The translations under genes and the position numbers were made by a program. From an uncultured Candidatus Altimarinota bacterium (GTDB lineage: Bacteria > Patescibacteriota > Gracilibacteria > BD1-5 > UBA2023), in assembly GCA_936941205.1 (NCBI GenBank), contig CAKZJF010000086.1, forward strand, positions 1 through 45,397: a stretch of DNA of 45,397 nt, given 5' to 3'. The notes beneath the pieces were generated by a model. That model was given only the letters and a program-made list of their open reading frames with translations. It had not been told where the DNA came from and searched no databases. Of the stretch, positions 35,698 through 45,245 are shown piece after piece (position 1 is the stretch's first letter; each line of letters begins with the position of its first letter).

Positions 35698-36366
35698 TTA
35701 TTTTTTGTCGATAACATATCAAAGTCATCGAAGTGTTGTTATAAAATCTTTTCAAAGTTTCTTACGAATCGTTGATATATGGGCTTCTAAAGTAGTTGAA
35801 TCCCATTCGAGTGATCATTCTCGCTCTCACCATACCGCTTCAAGAATCGACTCTTTTGTTTTCGGGGTGCCGATATATTCAGAGAGATATGCAATAATCT
35901 TATATTCTTTTGCTGAAAGCTCAACTCATACTCCATCTTGAAGTACCTTACTATGCGTAATGTCGATGCAGATATTTCCAATATGGATTCGATTTTCTGA
36001 CTGAATTCCCCCTCTTCGCCCCAATGCTCTCAATCGAGCAATCAGTTCATCTACATCAAATGGCTTTGTAAGGTAGTCATCAGCCCCAATATCAAAAGCT
36101 TCCACTTTATCTTCTGTTAAGCTATTTGAAGTTAAGACTAATACTGGAGTTTCTCGATCATAAGTACGAAGCTTCTTGAGAAATTCATGGCCATCCATCA
36201 GTGGCATATTCATATCAAGAATAATACAATCATACTGACTCCCTCGAAGTTTTTCAAGTGCTTCAATCCCATGTATAGCGGTTTCTACTGTAAAAAAAGC
36301 GAGTTCACACATTTTTTTAATATTTTCACGTAGCTTTGGATGATCATCGATAACGAGTATTTTCAT
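35698..36366 (-). CDS. OmpR/PhoB-family response regulator
   Basis: 222 aa in code 25. Receiver domain: acidic pair V-I-D-D-H (8-12), phospho-acceptor Asp in C-I-I-L-D-M-N-M-P-L-M-D-G, Thr in V-L-T-S-N, and Lys in Y-L-T-K-P-F-D. The C-terminal winged helix has V-E-L-S-A-K-E-Y-K-I-I-A-Y-L, then W-D-S-T-T-L-E-A-H-I-S-T-I-R-K-K-L (recognition helix) and I-T-T-L-R-G-L-G-Y-V. ATG at 36366 is chosen because it begins directly with the receiver strand. Its likely DNA sites are the direct repeats at 36446 (its own upstream region), 1969 and 39484. It is followed by its partner kinase. Confidence 0.95.
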
Positions 36367-36445
36367 ACATATATAAAAAGGGTATAAATAGAGTATATCC
36401 ATACTTTACAAGAATAAAAACCACTTTTGCAGGAACTTGGAAGAT

Positions 36446-36477
36446 TTTAAGTTCTCTTAAACTTCATTTGTTATTAT
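36446..36477 (+). promoter_or_regulatory. OmpR-type direct-repeat operator plus -10 box (site 2)
   Basis: TTTAAGTT (36446-36453), 3 bp, TTAAACTT (36457-36464), C, 6 bp, TATTAT (36472-36477): same geometry as site 1. It sits between the divergent response regulator and the 36672 gene, so it may also give autoregulation. About 190 nt separate it from the + gene; that leader contains CTTTCTGC and GCAGAAAG arms (36512-36542) and a GATAGGA/TCCTATC hairpin (36594-36610), and a second promoter nearer the gene is possible. Confidence 0.6.
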
Positions 36478-36671
36478 GTCCGTGCATTCTTGAAAGGGCC
36501 GTATAATTTCTCACTTTCTGCTCACCCGGGCAAATGCAGAAAGTAAAATTCTATATCCAAAGCATACAATAAGAGATAAAATATATACAGAATGATAGGA
36601 ACATCCTATCGTATAGCCTCTAAAAATATGAAGAATGCAACTTTATATACATATATCATAATTTACTTTAT

Positions 36672-37232
36672 ATGAACAAATATCTGATAGCTGGAATAGC
36701 TACTATGACATCCGTCATTGCTGTGAGTGGACTTACCTATGCTGGAAATTCTTTTTCCATTGGAAAAATGGGAAGTAATAACTCAGGGAGTGGTCGTGTA
36801 ATGGAGATGCGAACTGGAAAAATGGGAAGTGGTCGTGTAATGGAGAATATTTTTACAAATTCAGGAGTGATTGCTGCAATTCAGGCAAAAGGACTTACTG
36901 TACCAACTGAAACTGAAATGCAAGTATTTCATACCGCTCAAGAAACTATGATGAGTGGAGCTATGAATCTGAGTGATGCAAATAAAACAGAACTCAAAAC
37001 ACTTCGAGATACCTTTCAGAAGCAAGAACGTGATTTTCTTCGATCAAAATGAGTAGTTACACCGACCGAAGAACAAGTAACAAAGATGAATACAATTCAT
37101 GAAATAGTTCGTTCTACTCTCGGAGAGAAAGATGGGAAAAATAGAATGGAGGAGAGAGGAAGAGGATCTGGGAAACGAGATGGAAAAATGATGGAAGGAA
37201 TGGGAAATATGGGAATGCGGGGAAATCGATAA
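36672..37232 (+). CDS. Met-rich exported protein (CpxP/Spy-like in layout)
   Basis: 186 aa in code 25 with one UGA. The signal peptide has a basic start, core L-I-A-G-I-A-T-M-T-S-V-I-A-V-S-G-L and a likely cleavage at T-Y-A-G. The mature protein has two similar Met/Gly/Arg motifs (G-K-M-G-S, G-R-V-M-E), a helical domain (S-D-A-N-K-T-E-L-K-T-L-R-D-T-F-Q-K-Q), a second helix after T-P-T-E-E-Q-V-T-K, and a tail rich in Met and Gly (K-M-M-E-G-M-G-N-M-G-M-R-G). Methionine is near 10%. Gene position beside a two-component system and the helix pair recall CpxP/Spy stress proteins, but the L-T-x-x-Q motif is not clear. Metal (copper) binding through the Met residues is an inference. Confidence 0.78.
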
Positions 37233-37290
37233 ACTCTTTATACCTTTGTAAGAAGAAAGTATTTTAAAAAAGAGTAAGACCTATCCTTGA

Positions 37291-37328
37291 AAAAATCCCC
37301 CAATTCAAATTTGAATTGGGGGATTTTA
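37291..37328. terminator. bidirectional palindromic terminator
   Basis: A 36-bp perfect palindrome, arms with TCCCCCAATTCAAA, between convergent genes; A-tract left, T-tract right. Confidence 0.9.
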
Positions 37329-37348
37329 TAATTATTTATGAAAACTTA

Positions 37349-37786
37349 TTAAAATGTTCGAGTAATCTTAATAGAAATCTCTTTTACACCCAATGAACCC
37401 TGTATCCAATCTGGAATTCATTCTATTTTTATTGGAGGTCGCTCAGAGTATGATCTTGCTCATCACGCAGGATGATTATTAACTGTCTCTATATCAACAA
37501 TAGAAACCGGTAAACTCAAACTATTTGCAAGAAAAAAGTTCAGCTTTGTTCTGGATTCTCTGACAATTTGATGTAACTTAGCATCATCGGTTGTGGTATG
37601 GTTCGAAGATTCGTTTAATTGACGATTCAGATATTTAATACGATCTTCATCATTTTTTGGTCAAAAAACAATCGGAGATACTAAAATATCATCTACTAAT
37701 TTCTGAGTCTGCTCTTGTGCAGACACTCATGAGTTCAATAACATTCCAGCAACTACTGCAAGTTTTGAAAATGAACGAATTCACAT
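37349..37786 (-). CDS. exported hypothetical protein
   Basis: 145 aa in code 25; the second codon is UGA (M-G-I-R-S-F-S-K-L). A signal peptide with core V-V-A-G-M-L-L-N-S-G and a cleavage site V-S-A-Q-E is present. The mature part has charged helices (Q-E-Q-T-Q-K-L-V-D-D-I, then D-E-D-R-I-K-Y-L-N-R-Q-L-N-E) and a C-terminal beta-like region I-K-I-E-G-I-P-D-W-I-Q-G-S-L-G-V-K-E-I. No catalytic motif. An apparent extracytoplasmic protein of unknown role. Confidence 0.75.
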
Positions 37787-37910
37787 AAATAAAAGTATAT
37801 AAAAAAGATGCACTATGGATAGATATATCTTATATACTCAATTATTAATGTCAATACAATATCACTCATAACTCATCATACATTCTCTCTCATTAGAGAG
37901 AATTACCCTT

Positions 37911-38057
37911 CTATAATCCATGAGAATCATAGTCATATATGAGTATTCTTTCTATTTCTTCTAATAATTTTTGTATCTTTTGTTCGAGTTCTTTACTTGG
38001 GTTTTCTTTTTGTTCATTTGTAAGTCTCGAAAGTTCTTGATATTTAGAGAATAGCAT
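37911..38057 (-). CDS. very small coiled-coil-like protein
   Basis: 48 aa without UGA, ending TAG. Highly charged and helical: E-L-S-R-L-T-N-E-Q-K-E-N-P-S-K-E-L-E-Q-K, then L-L-E-E-I-E-R-I-L-I-Y-D-Y-D. A small hairpin (ATTCTCTC/GAGAGAAT, 37882-37900) follows on the minus strand. The region 38058-38204 holds its TATACT promoter and nothing else clear. It is probably a real small protein, but a chance frame cannot be excluded. Confidence 0.55.
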   Translation of the reverse strand: MLFSKYQELSRLTNEQKENPSKELEQKIQKLLEEIERILIYDYDSHGL

Positions 38058-38204
38058 AGTATAAAATAATGATTTTTTATCACTTTATTTTTCAGGATAA
38101 TTACTGTTCTCCATGAATTCCTTGGAGATAAATTTTTATTTGAATAGCTAAATAGTATAGGCTCGAAAAATATAAGTAAAGTTATATTAAATTATAGATA
38201 ACTC

Positions 38205-38966
38205 TTATCCTTTAGGGAACCATGGAATGAAAATACTCGTTTTACTTTTATATTCTTCCCATTCCTTTCTTCCGGAATATCTTTTTTCTTGCAGTGGAAT
38301 TCAAGAAATAAAGAGTAGAAGGAATGTAATAGTTACCCATCCAATCAAACCAAAATATGAGAATGGTATCGAAATAACTCCTATACCCAACCAAAATAAA
38401 CTTTCTCAGAAATAATTTGGATGCCTTGAATATCGATAGAGGCCAGTAGTCATGAGTCATCCGGGTTGTTTGATTTTCCGAAATCAAGCAAGTTGCCTAT
38501 CTGATATAAGCTCAATTCATAATCCAATAAAAGCAAGTATACTTCCTATTATCAACCATATATTGGAGAATGTTCATGGAAAAGTTGTAAGATTTACCAC
38601 CAAAATCGGGAGAGCCACAAGAAACATGAGAAGCATCTGAAGGATATACACCTGAAAAAATGAACGAATGAAAAAATATCAACCGTTCCCCCAATTTTCT
38701 CTCCAGAGAGCATATCGAGGATCTTCTTTTTTCTCCTGAATTTTACGCAGTAAAATATGGCTACTCAGACGAAACCCCCATATAATAACCAAACCAGAAA
38801 GGATATACTGATACATTCACTGAGGAGAAGAGAAAAAACTTATAATCGTAATAATAACAAATCAAAGTCACCAAAGAATATCAACAAGAGAATTATCCCG
38901 TAATCGTATGGAAAGTATATAAAAGAGGCAATAAAACCCAAAAATAGTTCCTATAATTTGCAACAT
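38205..38966 (-). CDS. DUF1295 family membrane protein
   Basis: 253 aa in code 25. Multi-pass membrane protein of the DUF1295/steroid 5-alpha-reductase-like group. N-terminal L-R-D-N-S-L-V-D-I-L-W-G-L-G-F-V-I is the family start; the C-terminal G-L-Y-R-Y-S-R-H-P-N-Y-F-G-E and Y-S-G-R-K-E-W-E-E-Y form the nucleotide or substrate-binding end typical of these and isoprenylcysteine methyltransferases. It is likely a membrane reductase or methyltransferase acting on a lipid or isoprenoid-like substrate; the reaction is not known. It starts 3 bp after the DUF2177 gene, so they form an operon. Confidence 0.92.
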
Positions 38967-38969
38967 ATA

Positions 38970-39380
38970 TTATACTAATTTACTCGTACTATACATAACA
39001 AGTGATACCATAGCACATAAAAATGTTCACCAAAGAATATCTACCAATGTAAAAGAGAGTGAATAATTTTTTAAAAATGTCAGATTGGTGAGATCATACA
39101 TAGCATATGATAGAAATCAAAAGAGTGCCCCATACAATAAAGCCGATACATACGAGGATGCATACCCTGAACGAGTAACAAATATATAAATAAGTAATAC
39201 TATTACTGACCATGCAAGCAACCCGACAAGAACATTTAATCGTATAGAATTATTTTCCACAATGATAAGATCATGAAATTCTCGTATTGTGAAGTTTTTT
39301 ACAACATATCATAGCCATATAAAATCCCCAAGAATAATCGTAAAATATCAAGCAAGAAGCGGTATAATTATCTGAAGCAT
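38970..39380 (-). CDS. DUF2177 family membrane protein
   Basis: 136 aa in code 25. Four membrane segments and the family end Y-A-M-Y-D-L-T-N-L-T-F-L-K-N-Y-S, then V-D-I-L-W-G-T-F-L-C-A, which match DUF2177. This family often lies beside DUF1295 proteins and in clusters with cyclopropane-fatty-acid-type enzymes, pointing to membrane lipid modification. Several UGA glycines sit in membrane segments. It is first in its operon, divergent from the redox/efflux operon at 39584. Confidence 0.9.
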
Positions 39381-39483
39381 ATATAAAAATAATAAGAATT
39401 ATAGTATAGGAAAAACAAACCAGATATAAAACTTATTTTTCATTAATCTTAAAGAGATTTTTTCTTGAAAACAAATTCAAGAT

Positions 39484-39515
39484 TTAAACTTTCCTTAAAC
39501 TTCAGAGTATATAGT
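39484..39515 (+). promoter_or_regulatory. OmpR-type direct-repeat operator plus -10 box (site 3)
   Basis: TTAAACTT (39484-39491), TCC, TTAAACTT (39495-39502), C, 6 bp, TATAGT (39510-39515). The two half-sites are identical, and the spacing equals sites 1 and 2. The leader carries GTCGGAT/ATCCGAC (39531-39551). It drives the 39584-44430 operon. Confidence 0.7.
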
Positions 39516-39583
39516 ATACATGTAGATAGGTCGGATATGGTCAATCCGACTCTCATCTCACTTACATTGTTTTTCATTTCCTC

Positions 39584-40396
39584 ATGCATATTATTCTCCT
39601 CTCTCTTATCGTTGTACTCTCTTTCACATCATATAGTGAGAGGATAGCTGATTTCTTCCAAAGAAATTTTACGATAATTTCACGACTCATTCTTTTACTA
39701 GCCTTTACATCGACTACCCTCCTGTTCATACCAGAAATGGTAAAAGATACTGGTGAACGAGCACTGGATATACTCTGGTTTCTCTTATTTCTCCCTATTC
39801 TTGCAAGGGTATTTGGACTTCCTATCGCTCGCATACTGATGCGTTATAGAAAAGAACTTGGTATATTTATGGGTATGCTTGCCATTGTCCATAGTACACT
39901 TTACCTTGCACAACCCTATCTTGGGACAAGTGAAAACAATGAATTCAATATACAAAACGAGATTCAGCTGAATGGAAATGCTACCAATATAGAATGAAAT
40001 TATCCATCTTTATGAAATAATGAAACAGAAAGTGTGAGAGAAGAAGAATTTGAATGACAAAATATGAAAGAATATATCCTCCCTTGGGATACAGAATTCT
40101 GGATAAATAATGGGGAAATCTCCTATCTTGGAGTTGGGATGATTGCAACATTCTTTACTTTTCTCCTTCTCATAACTTCCAATCGATTTGCTATGCGATT
40201 CCTTGGAAAATATTGGAAACCACTCCATAGAACGGTATATATTATCGTACTTTTTACTGTTCTTCACGTTATTCTCTTAAAATGAATAGATATTGGCTCT
40301 ATACTTCTTGTTGTGATATACTTCACAGGAAAATGACTCGAATGGTCATGAAAGAGTTTCAATATTGTGCCAAATAAAATAAATACAACACCTTAA
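39584..40396 (+). CDS. ferric-reductase-like heme membrane protein
   Basis: 270 aa in code 25. Six or so membrane segments with the ferric reductase-like (NOX/MsrQ) pattern: R-Y-R-K-E-L-G-I-F-M-G-M-L-A-I-V-H-S-T-L-Y in one helix and K-P-L-H-R-T-V-Y-I-I-V-L-F-T-V-L-H-V-I-L in another. These place three histidines for one or two b-type hemes across the membrane. No FAD/NAD domain follows, so electrons must come from a partner. A loop with N-E-T-E-S-V-R-E-E-E-F-E-G is highly acidic. It is the first gene of a four-gene operon with MacAB-like efflux and is driven by regulatory site 3. Possible role: electron transfer to repair oxidised envelope proteins, or metal reduction. Confidence 0.85.
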
Positions 40397-40407
40397 TACC
40401 TGCTTCT

Positions 40408-41625
40408 ATGTGAATCCTTGAATACTTCTATAATGCGATACAAAGCATACGAGTCAATAAACTCCGAACAACTCTTTCAAGTCTCGGAATAATTATAGGA
40501 GTTTCTTCCGTGATTATTCTTCTTGCGTTTGGAGAATGAACCCAAAAAAGCATCACTTCAAATATTGAGGCACTTGGAACCAATCTTCTTACTCTCATGG
40601 CAGGATGACAACGTCAATGAGCCGTTGGATCCAGTGCGAGTAGTAGTTCAAAAGCAGCAACTTTTGAACTCTCCGATGCCGATACTATACGAACAATTAC
40701 CAATGTGGCAGCGGTTGCTCCAATTGTTTCTACACGGAAACAAGTGATTTACGGTTCTACAAATGTAAGTACGACTACATATGGGATTACTCCGGAATAT
40801 TTCACTGTAAAAAACATGAAAATTGAGTATGGGGTTATGCTTGGATCCGAAGATATCAAAAATGGTACCAAAAATGCTATTCTCTGACCAACCACTGTAA
40901 CCAATCTTTTTGGAACCAATAATCCCATATGAAAAAGTATTAAAATAGGAAATGTGTATTTTAATATTATTGGGGTTACTGAAGCAAAATGAGGAAATGG
41001 ATTCGACAATACAGATGATGCTATCTATATACCGATTACTACCGCACAAAGTCGACTTCTTGGAAGTAAAACTATTTCTCAATTTGCTATTACAGCAAAT
41101 AATAGTGATAGTATGAGTGGAGTAAAAGATGCTATTACAAAAACATTCATGAGAAAATTTAAAATATCCGATGAATCAAAAATAAATTTCAGCATACGAA
41201 ATAGTGCAGACATGCTTACGACTATAACCAGTGTTACGAATGCATTGAAAGTATTTCTTGCTGGTATAGCTGCCATATCTCTTATTGTAGGATGAATTGG
41301 AATTATGAATATAATGCTCGTTTCCGTATCAGAACGAACTCGTGAAATCGGCATCAGACGATCGATTGGAGCCCTTGATAGTGACATCATTGCTCAGTTT
41401 CTTACTGAATCCGTTGTGCTGACTTTCTTGGGATGATGAATCGGAATTATTTTTGCATTCACTGTTGTTCAGATTGCATCATATTTTTGACTTTCGGCAA
41501 TTATTACAAGTTCAAGTGTCATTATTTCTTTTCTCTGTGCTGTATCGATCGGAATTATCTTTTGACTTCTCCCAGCCTATAAAGCCGCAAAATTGAAACC
41601 AATTGATGCACTCCGTTCTGAATAA
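40408..41625 (+). CDS. MacB-type ABC transporter permease
   Basis: 405 aa in code 25, twelve UGAs including codon 2. Topology 1+3: first segment in [24 protein letters not shown], preceded by the N-K-L-R-T-x-L-x-x-L-G-I-x-I-G-V consensus of MacB permeases; a periplasmic core domain (about 50-270); then the FtsX domain [24 protein letters not shown] and the end [17 protein letters not shown]. The ATPase is encoded apart at 43765. It works with the adaptor to drive export of peptides, toxins or drugs. Gene begins 11 bp after the heme protein. Confidence 0.95.
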
Positions 41626-41658
41626 TTTTGTTTCCCTCTATTTCTTATTTTTTCTAAT

Positions 41659-43734
41659 ATGTTTCATATAAATAAAAAACTCGCTCTTTCCATCGTTCTT
41701 CTCTGAAGTGTTTGAGGTTGGTATTATTATAGTTCATCGAGTTCAAGTAGTACAAAAGCAATAACCGAATCGGATTTATACACGGTCAAAACCGGAAGTA
41801 TCCGAGACGTTATAAAACTTGCAGGAAGTACTCAACTCGTGCAAAGTCAAAAACTTTCTTTTGGTGCTATCGGAAAAGTTACGAAGCTTACGGTAAAAGC
41901 GGGTGATATTGTAAGAAAATGACAAGTTCTTGCGGAACTCGATGCAAAAGATGTCAATCTTGATCTCGCAGGACAATCCATATCGTTGGCAAATGCAAGA
42001 AATAGTTATACAAAACTTTTCTCAAGTACGAAAGATTATCAGCTCGTACAGATGGAAAATACTGTAAAAAATTCAGAAGCAAGTCTTGCAAGAAGTGAAC
42101 TTGAAGTACAGAGCCTCCTCCTTGAAAAAGATCAGAAAATAACAGCTCAAGAAAATACGATTCGAGATCAAAAAAAGAAAATAGAACTTGATACTCTCAA
42201 GATATCAAACTTTAAAAATGATGTTACCTATACAACTGAATCAGCTTCAAATACGGTAAAACAATCAACAATTGATCGAAATAATCTTGTAACTACTGCA
42301 AAAAATAATGCGAAACAGATTATAGCAGATGGAAAATCCTACTTGTACGACTTAGAAAATGGAGCACTTTCTTTCAAGGAATATGCACAAACCCCTATTG
42401 AATTCAGTGCAAAAAATTCAAGTAAATGATATGAAGCTCGTACCGCTTTCGATCGCCTCTCTGGAAAACTCGATTCTTTTGAAGTATATGTAAATAGCTG
42501 GAGTGATATTTGAAGTGGAAAAACAGAAGAATTACTCAATAAAACAATAGAGTTTTCAAGTATCGGGACGACTTCTGCCGATCTTATACGAGATGCTCTT
42601 GAAGAAAGTATTACCTCATCCACCTTTAGTGATGGAACCCTTTCGAGTTTAAAATCAACTACCAGTAGTGCCCGAAGTAAGTTTGCAAATTCAGAAACGA
42701 GTGCAAATAATACACTCAAACAACTTGTGAGCCTGGATGATGTTGCTCTTACAGAACTTTCTACTTCCAATGGAGTGGCTTCAAAAGAACAAACCCTTAA
42801 ACAGTATGAAAATGATCTTATAACCGCAAAAAATACCCTCAAAGATCAAGAAGTAGCTCTTGAAAAATTAAAAATTGATTATACCCTCAAAGTTCAACAA
42901 AAAAATGATGATATAGAACAACTCAAAGGTTCACTCAAGGCAAATAAGTTGAATTCGATTGATATCAATAATTGACCAGATGCCACCGATATTACTTCTG
43001 CTAAAAATCAAATAACACAAGCTGGAATTAGCTTAGAAAAGGCAAAGCAAAAACTCGATGATTATAAGATTATTGCAGAATTTGATGGAACCGTTTCAAA
43101 TGTAGACTTTGATCTTGGGGAGAATATTGAAGCATCCAATGGAATAACTGTGGAAGTTCCTTGAATCTATGAAGTTACGGTTGCACTTGATCAACTTGAT
43201 ATTGTAAAAATTGACCTTTGACAAGCAACAACCATTGCACTTGATGCCTATCCAGATCTTATACTTACAGGAACAGTGAGTAGTATAGATCCAACTCCAT
43301 CAACAGAACAATGAGTCGTTTCATATAAAGCAAAAATCATACTCAAAACAGAAGGAAGAAAAATATACAATAATATGAGTGTTACAACCGAGATCATTTT
43401 GAAGGAGAAAAATAATATCCTAACAGTTCCATCGCTTGCTATTCAAACTTCATGAACAGGAGAAAATATACAACAATTCGTACAAACTTACAACAACAAA
43501 GTTACAGGAAAGAAGAATGTTAGAACTGGATTAACGAGTGGAGATGTTGTAGAGATTCTTTCTGGACTTACTGCATGAGATGTTATATTTCAGAAAAAAT
43601 TTAGTGTTACCACTGCCACAAAGAAAGGATTCTCTCTTATTCCTACCCCTGGAAGTTCAAATCGATCATCGAATAGTACAAGATCAAATTCCTCATCTCC
43701 ATCAAATGATATGGGTGGTATGCCTCCTCAGTAA
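41659..43734 (+). CDS. MacA/HlyD-like membrane fusion adaptor, very long coiled coil
   Basis: 691 aa in code 25, much longer than the 370-400 residues of usual MacA. It has an N-terminal membrane anchor (about 7-25), a Ser-rich stretch, the first half of the lipoyl-like domain (I-G-K-V-T-K-L-T-V-K-A-G-D-I-V-R-K-G-Q-V-L-A-E-L-D), then about 370 residues of helical hairpin with charged heptads (residues about 110-480). The second lipoyl half is I-I-A-E-F-D-G-T-V-S-N-V-D-F-D-L-G-E-N-I. Beta-barrel and membrane-proximal domains follow, then a Ser/Asn-rich tail ending M-G-G-M-P-P-Q. In a cell without a classical outer membrane, the long hairpin could span the wall or reach a surface layer (inference). 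Confidence 0.92.
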
Positions 43735-43764
43735 TTTTTATCATCCAAACTTATAAAATCGTGT

Positions 43765-44430
43765 ATGCTCATACTTAAAAATATTATAAAAAGCTACATC
43801 ATGGGCGGAGAAGAAACCACGGTTCTAAAATGAGTTTCTCTCGAGATACAAGATGGAGAATTCATTACCATCATGGGGCCATCATGAAGTGGGAAATCTA
43901 CTCTTATGAATATCATAGGTCTTCTTGATGTGCCAAGTAGTGGAGAATATATTCTTGATGGAGTCCCCGTTGAGAGTCTTACTGGAAATGAACAATCTGC
44001 CTTTCGTGGAAGAAAAGTTGGTTTCATATTTCAATGATATAATCTTATACCCAGACTTACCGCATTGGAACAAGTATCCCTTCCACTTTCATACCAAGGA
44101 ATATCAGGAAGTGAACGAAAAATACGTGCAATAGAGGCACTTAAACGAGTCGGCCTCTGAGATAAGATATACAATAAACCAAATGAACTATCAGGATGAC
44201 AACAACAGCGTGTCGCTATCGCTCGTGCAATCGTAGCCAATCCATCCGTTATTCTTGCAGATGAACCAACAGGAGCACTTGATAGTAAAACATGAAGTGA
44301 AATCATGCAAATATTATCAGAACTCCATGAAGAAGGAAAAACTATTCTTCTTATTACACATGATGCAAATATCGCAAAGTATGCAAAAAGAACAATTCGT
44401 ATCAAAGATGGAATTATTGATCTCGAATAA
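43765..44430 (+). CDS. MacB-type ABC transporter ATP-binding protein
   Basis: 221 aa in code 25. Walker A M-G-P-S-G-S-G-K-S-T (the Gly after S is UGA, 43885-43887), Q-loop F-I-F-Q-G-Y-N-L-I-P, signature L-S-G-G-Q-Q-Q-R (second Gly UGA, 44197-44199), Walker [13 protein letters not shown] and switch L-I-T-H-D. These are the LolD/MacB family signatures. It pairs with the permease at 40408 and the adaptor at 41659 in a tripartite-type exporter, with the three components in separate genes. It follows the adaptor by 30 bp and its ATG lacks an obvious ribosome binding site. Confidence 0.96.
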
Positions 44431-44438
44431 TAAAAACA

Positions 44439-44466
44439 TTGACAATTAATAATTATAAATTATTAT
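44439..44466 (+). promoter_or_regulatory. sigma-70 promoter of the HD hydrolase gene
   Basis: TTGACA (44439-44444), 16 bp, TATTAT (44461-44466), 22 bp before the ATG at 44488. It gives the gene its own expression apart from the efflux operon. Confidence 0.6.
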
Positions 44467-44487
44467 TCACTCAAATAACTTTATATT

Positions 44488-45213
44488 ATGAGTGAAATTA
44501 TCAAAGCACCTCCATCTATATATATTGGTGGAACCTATATGTCTCCAAGTGATATTAGCCGAGAACAATTTGAAAAAATCATTGGTGGGTGTCTTGAAAT
44601 TGGTTGAGATGATCTTGGAAAAGTAATGGCCACATACGATCTTGCAAAAGTGAGCTTTTGATACAAATGAGTAACCACTCGTCGATCTGGAGATAGATAC
44701 TTTGAACATCCAAAAGCCATTGCACTTATCGGCGCGGTAGAATGTCATGATACAAGTATTAATAATACGCATGCTCGGCTCCTTCATGATAATGATGAAG
44801 ATACAAGACTCTGAGTTAAAAGTATTCAGTATCTTGTAAATTTTGCAGTAGCTAATCGAGTTGGACTGGTATCAAATCCAGAAAAAACAGGTGATGCCTA
44901 TGTAGATAAAGAACGAAAACGTGTTCATTATCTTGCTATCAAGGAGGATGATAATGCTGGAAAGATAAAGGTTCCTGATAGAATTGGCAATCTCCGTACT
45001 CACGAAATACGACTCTTGATTAGTGGGATTATCCAATCTGGAAATATTACACCAGAACAACTTACAAAATGGCTCCAAAATGCAGAAGGACAAATTCAAG
45101 AAACAGAAGAATACATTCTTCCAATTGCTGAGAAAATCGGTTGAAATTATCTTCCACTTCTTATGAAAGAGTTTCGCACTCTGAGTGAATGAGTGAAATC
45201 AATTAAATCATAA
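44488..45213 (+). CDS. stand-alone RelA/SpoT-type HD hydrolase
   Basis: 241 aa in code 25. The HD hydrolase half of RelA/SpoT is present: V-T-T-R-R-S-G-D-R-Y-F-E-H-P-K-A-I-A (His of motif 1), A-R-L-L-H-D-N-D-E-D-T (the His-Asp and E-D-T motifs), and I-K-V-P-D-R-I-G-N-L-R-T-H-E, matching I-K-x-x-D-R-x-x-N-x-R-T of these enzymes. There is no synthetase, TGS or ACT domain, so it resembles a small alarmone hydrolase that would break down (p)ppGpp. It follows the MacB ATPase by 57 bp with its own promoter and ends in a palindromic terminator. A different nucleotide substrate is possible. Confidence 0.85.
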
Positions 45214-45245
45214 TATAAAAACTCCCAATATTGGGAGTTTTTATA
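45214..45245. terminator. palindromic intrinsic terminator
   Basis: A 32-bp perfect palindrome, core ACTCCCAATATTGGGAGT, with A and T tracts, directly after the HD hydrolase stop. Confidence 0.92.

Noticed and set aside
36476-36597. A 39-codon code-25 frame in the leader of the Met-rich protein
   Set aside because: Its ATG begins inside the predicted -10 box, upstream of the likely transcript start, and the sequence looks random.
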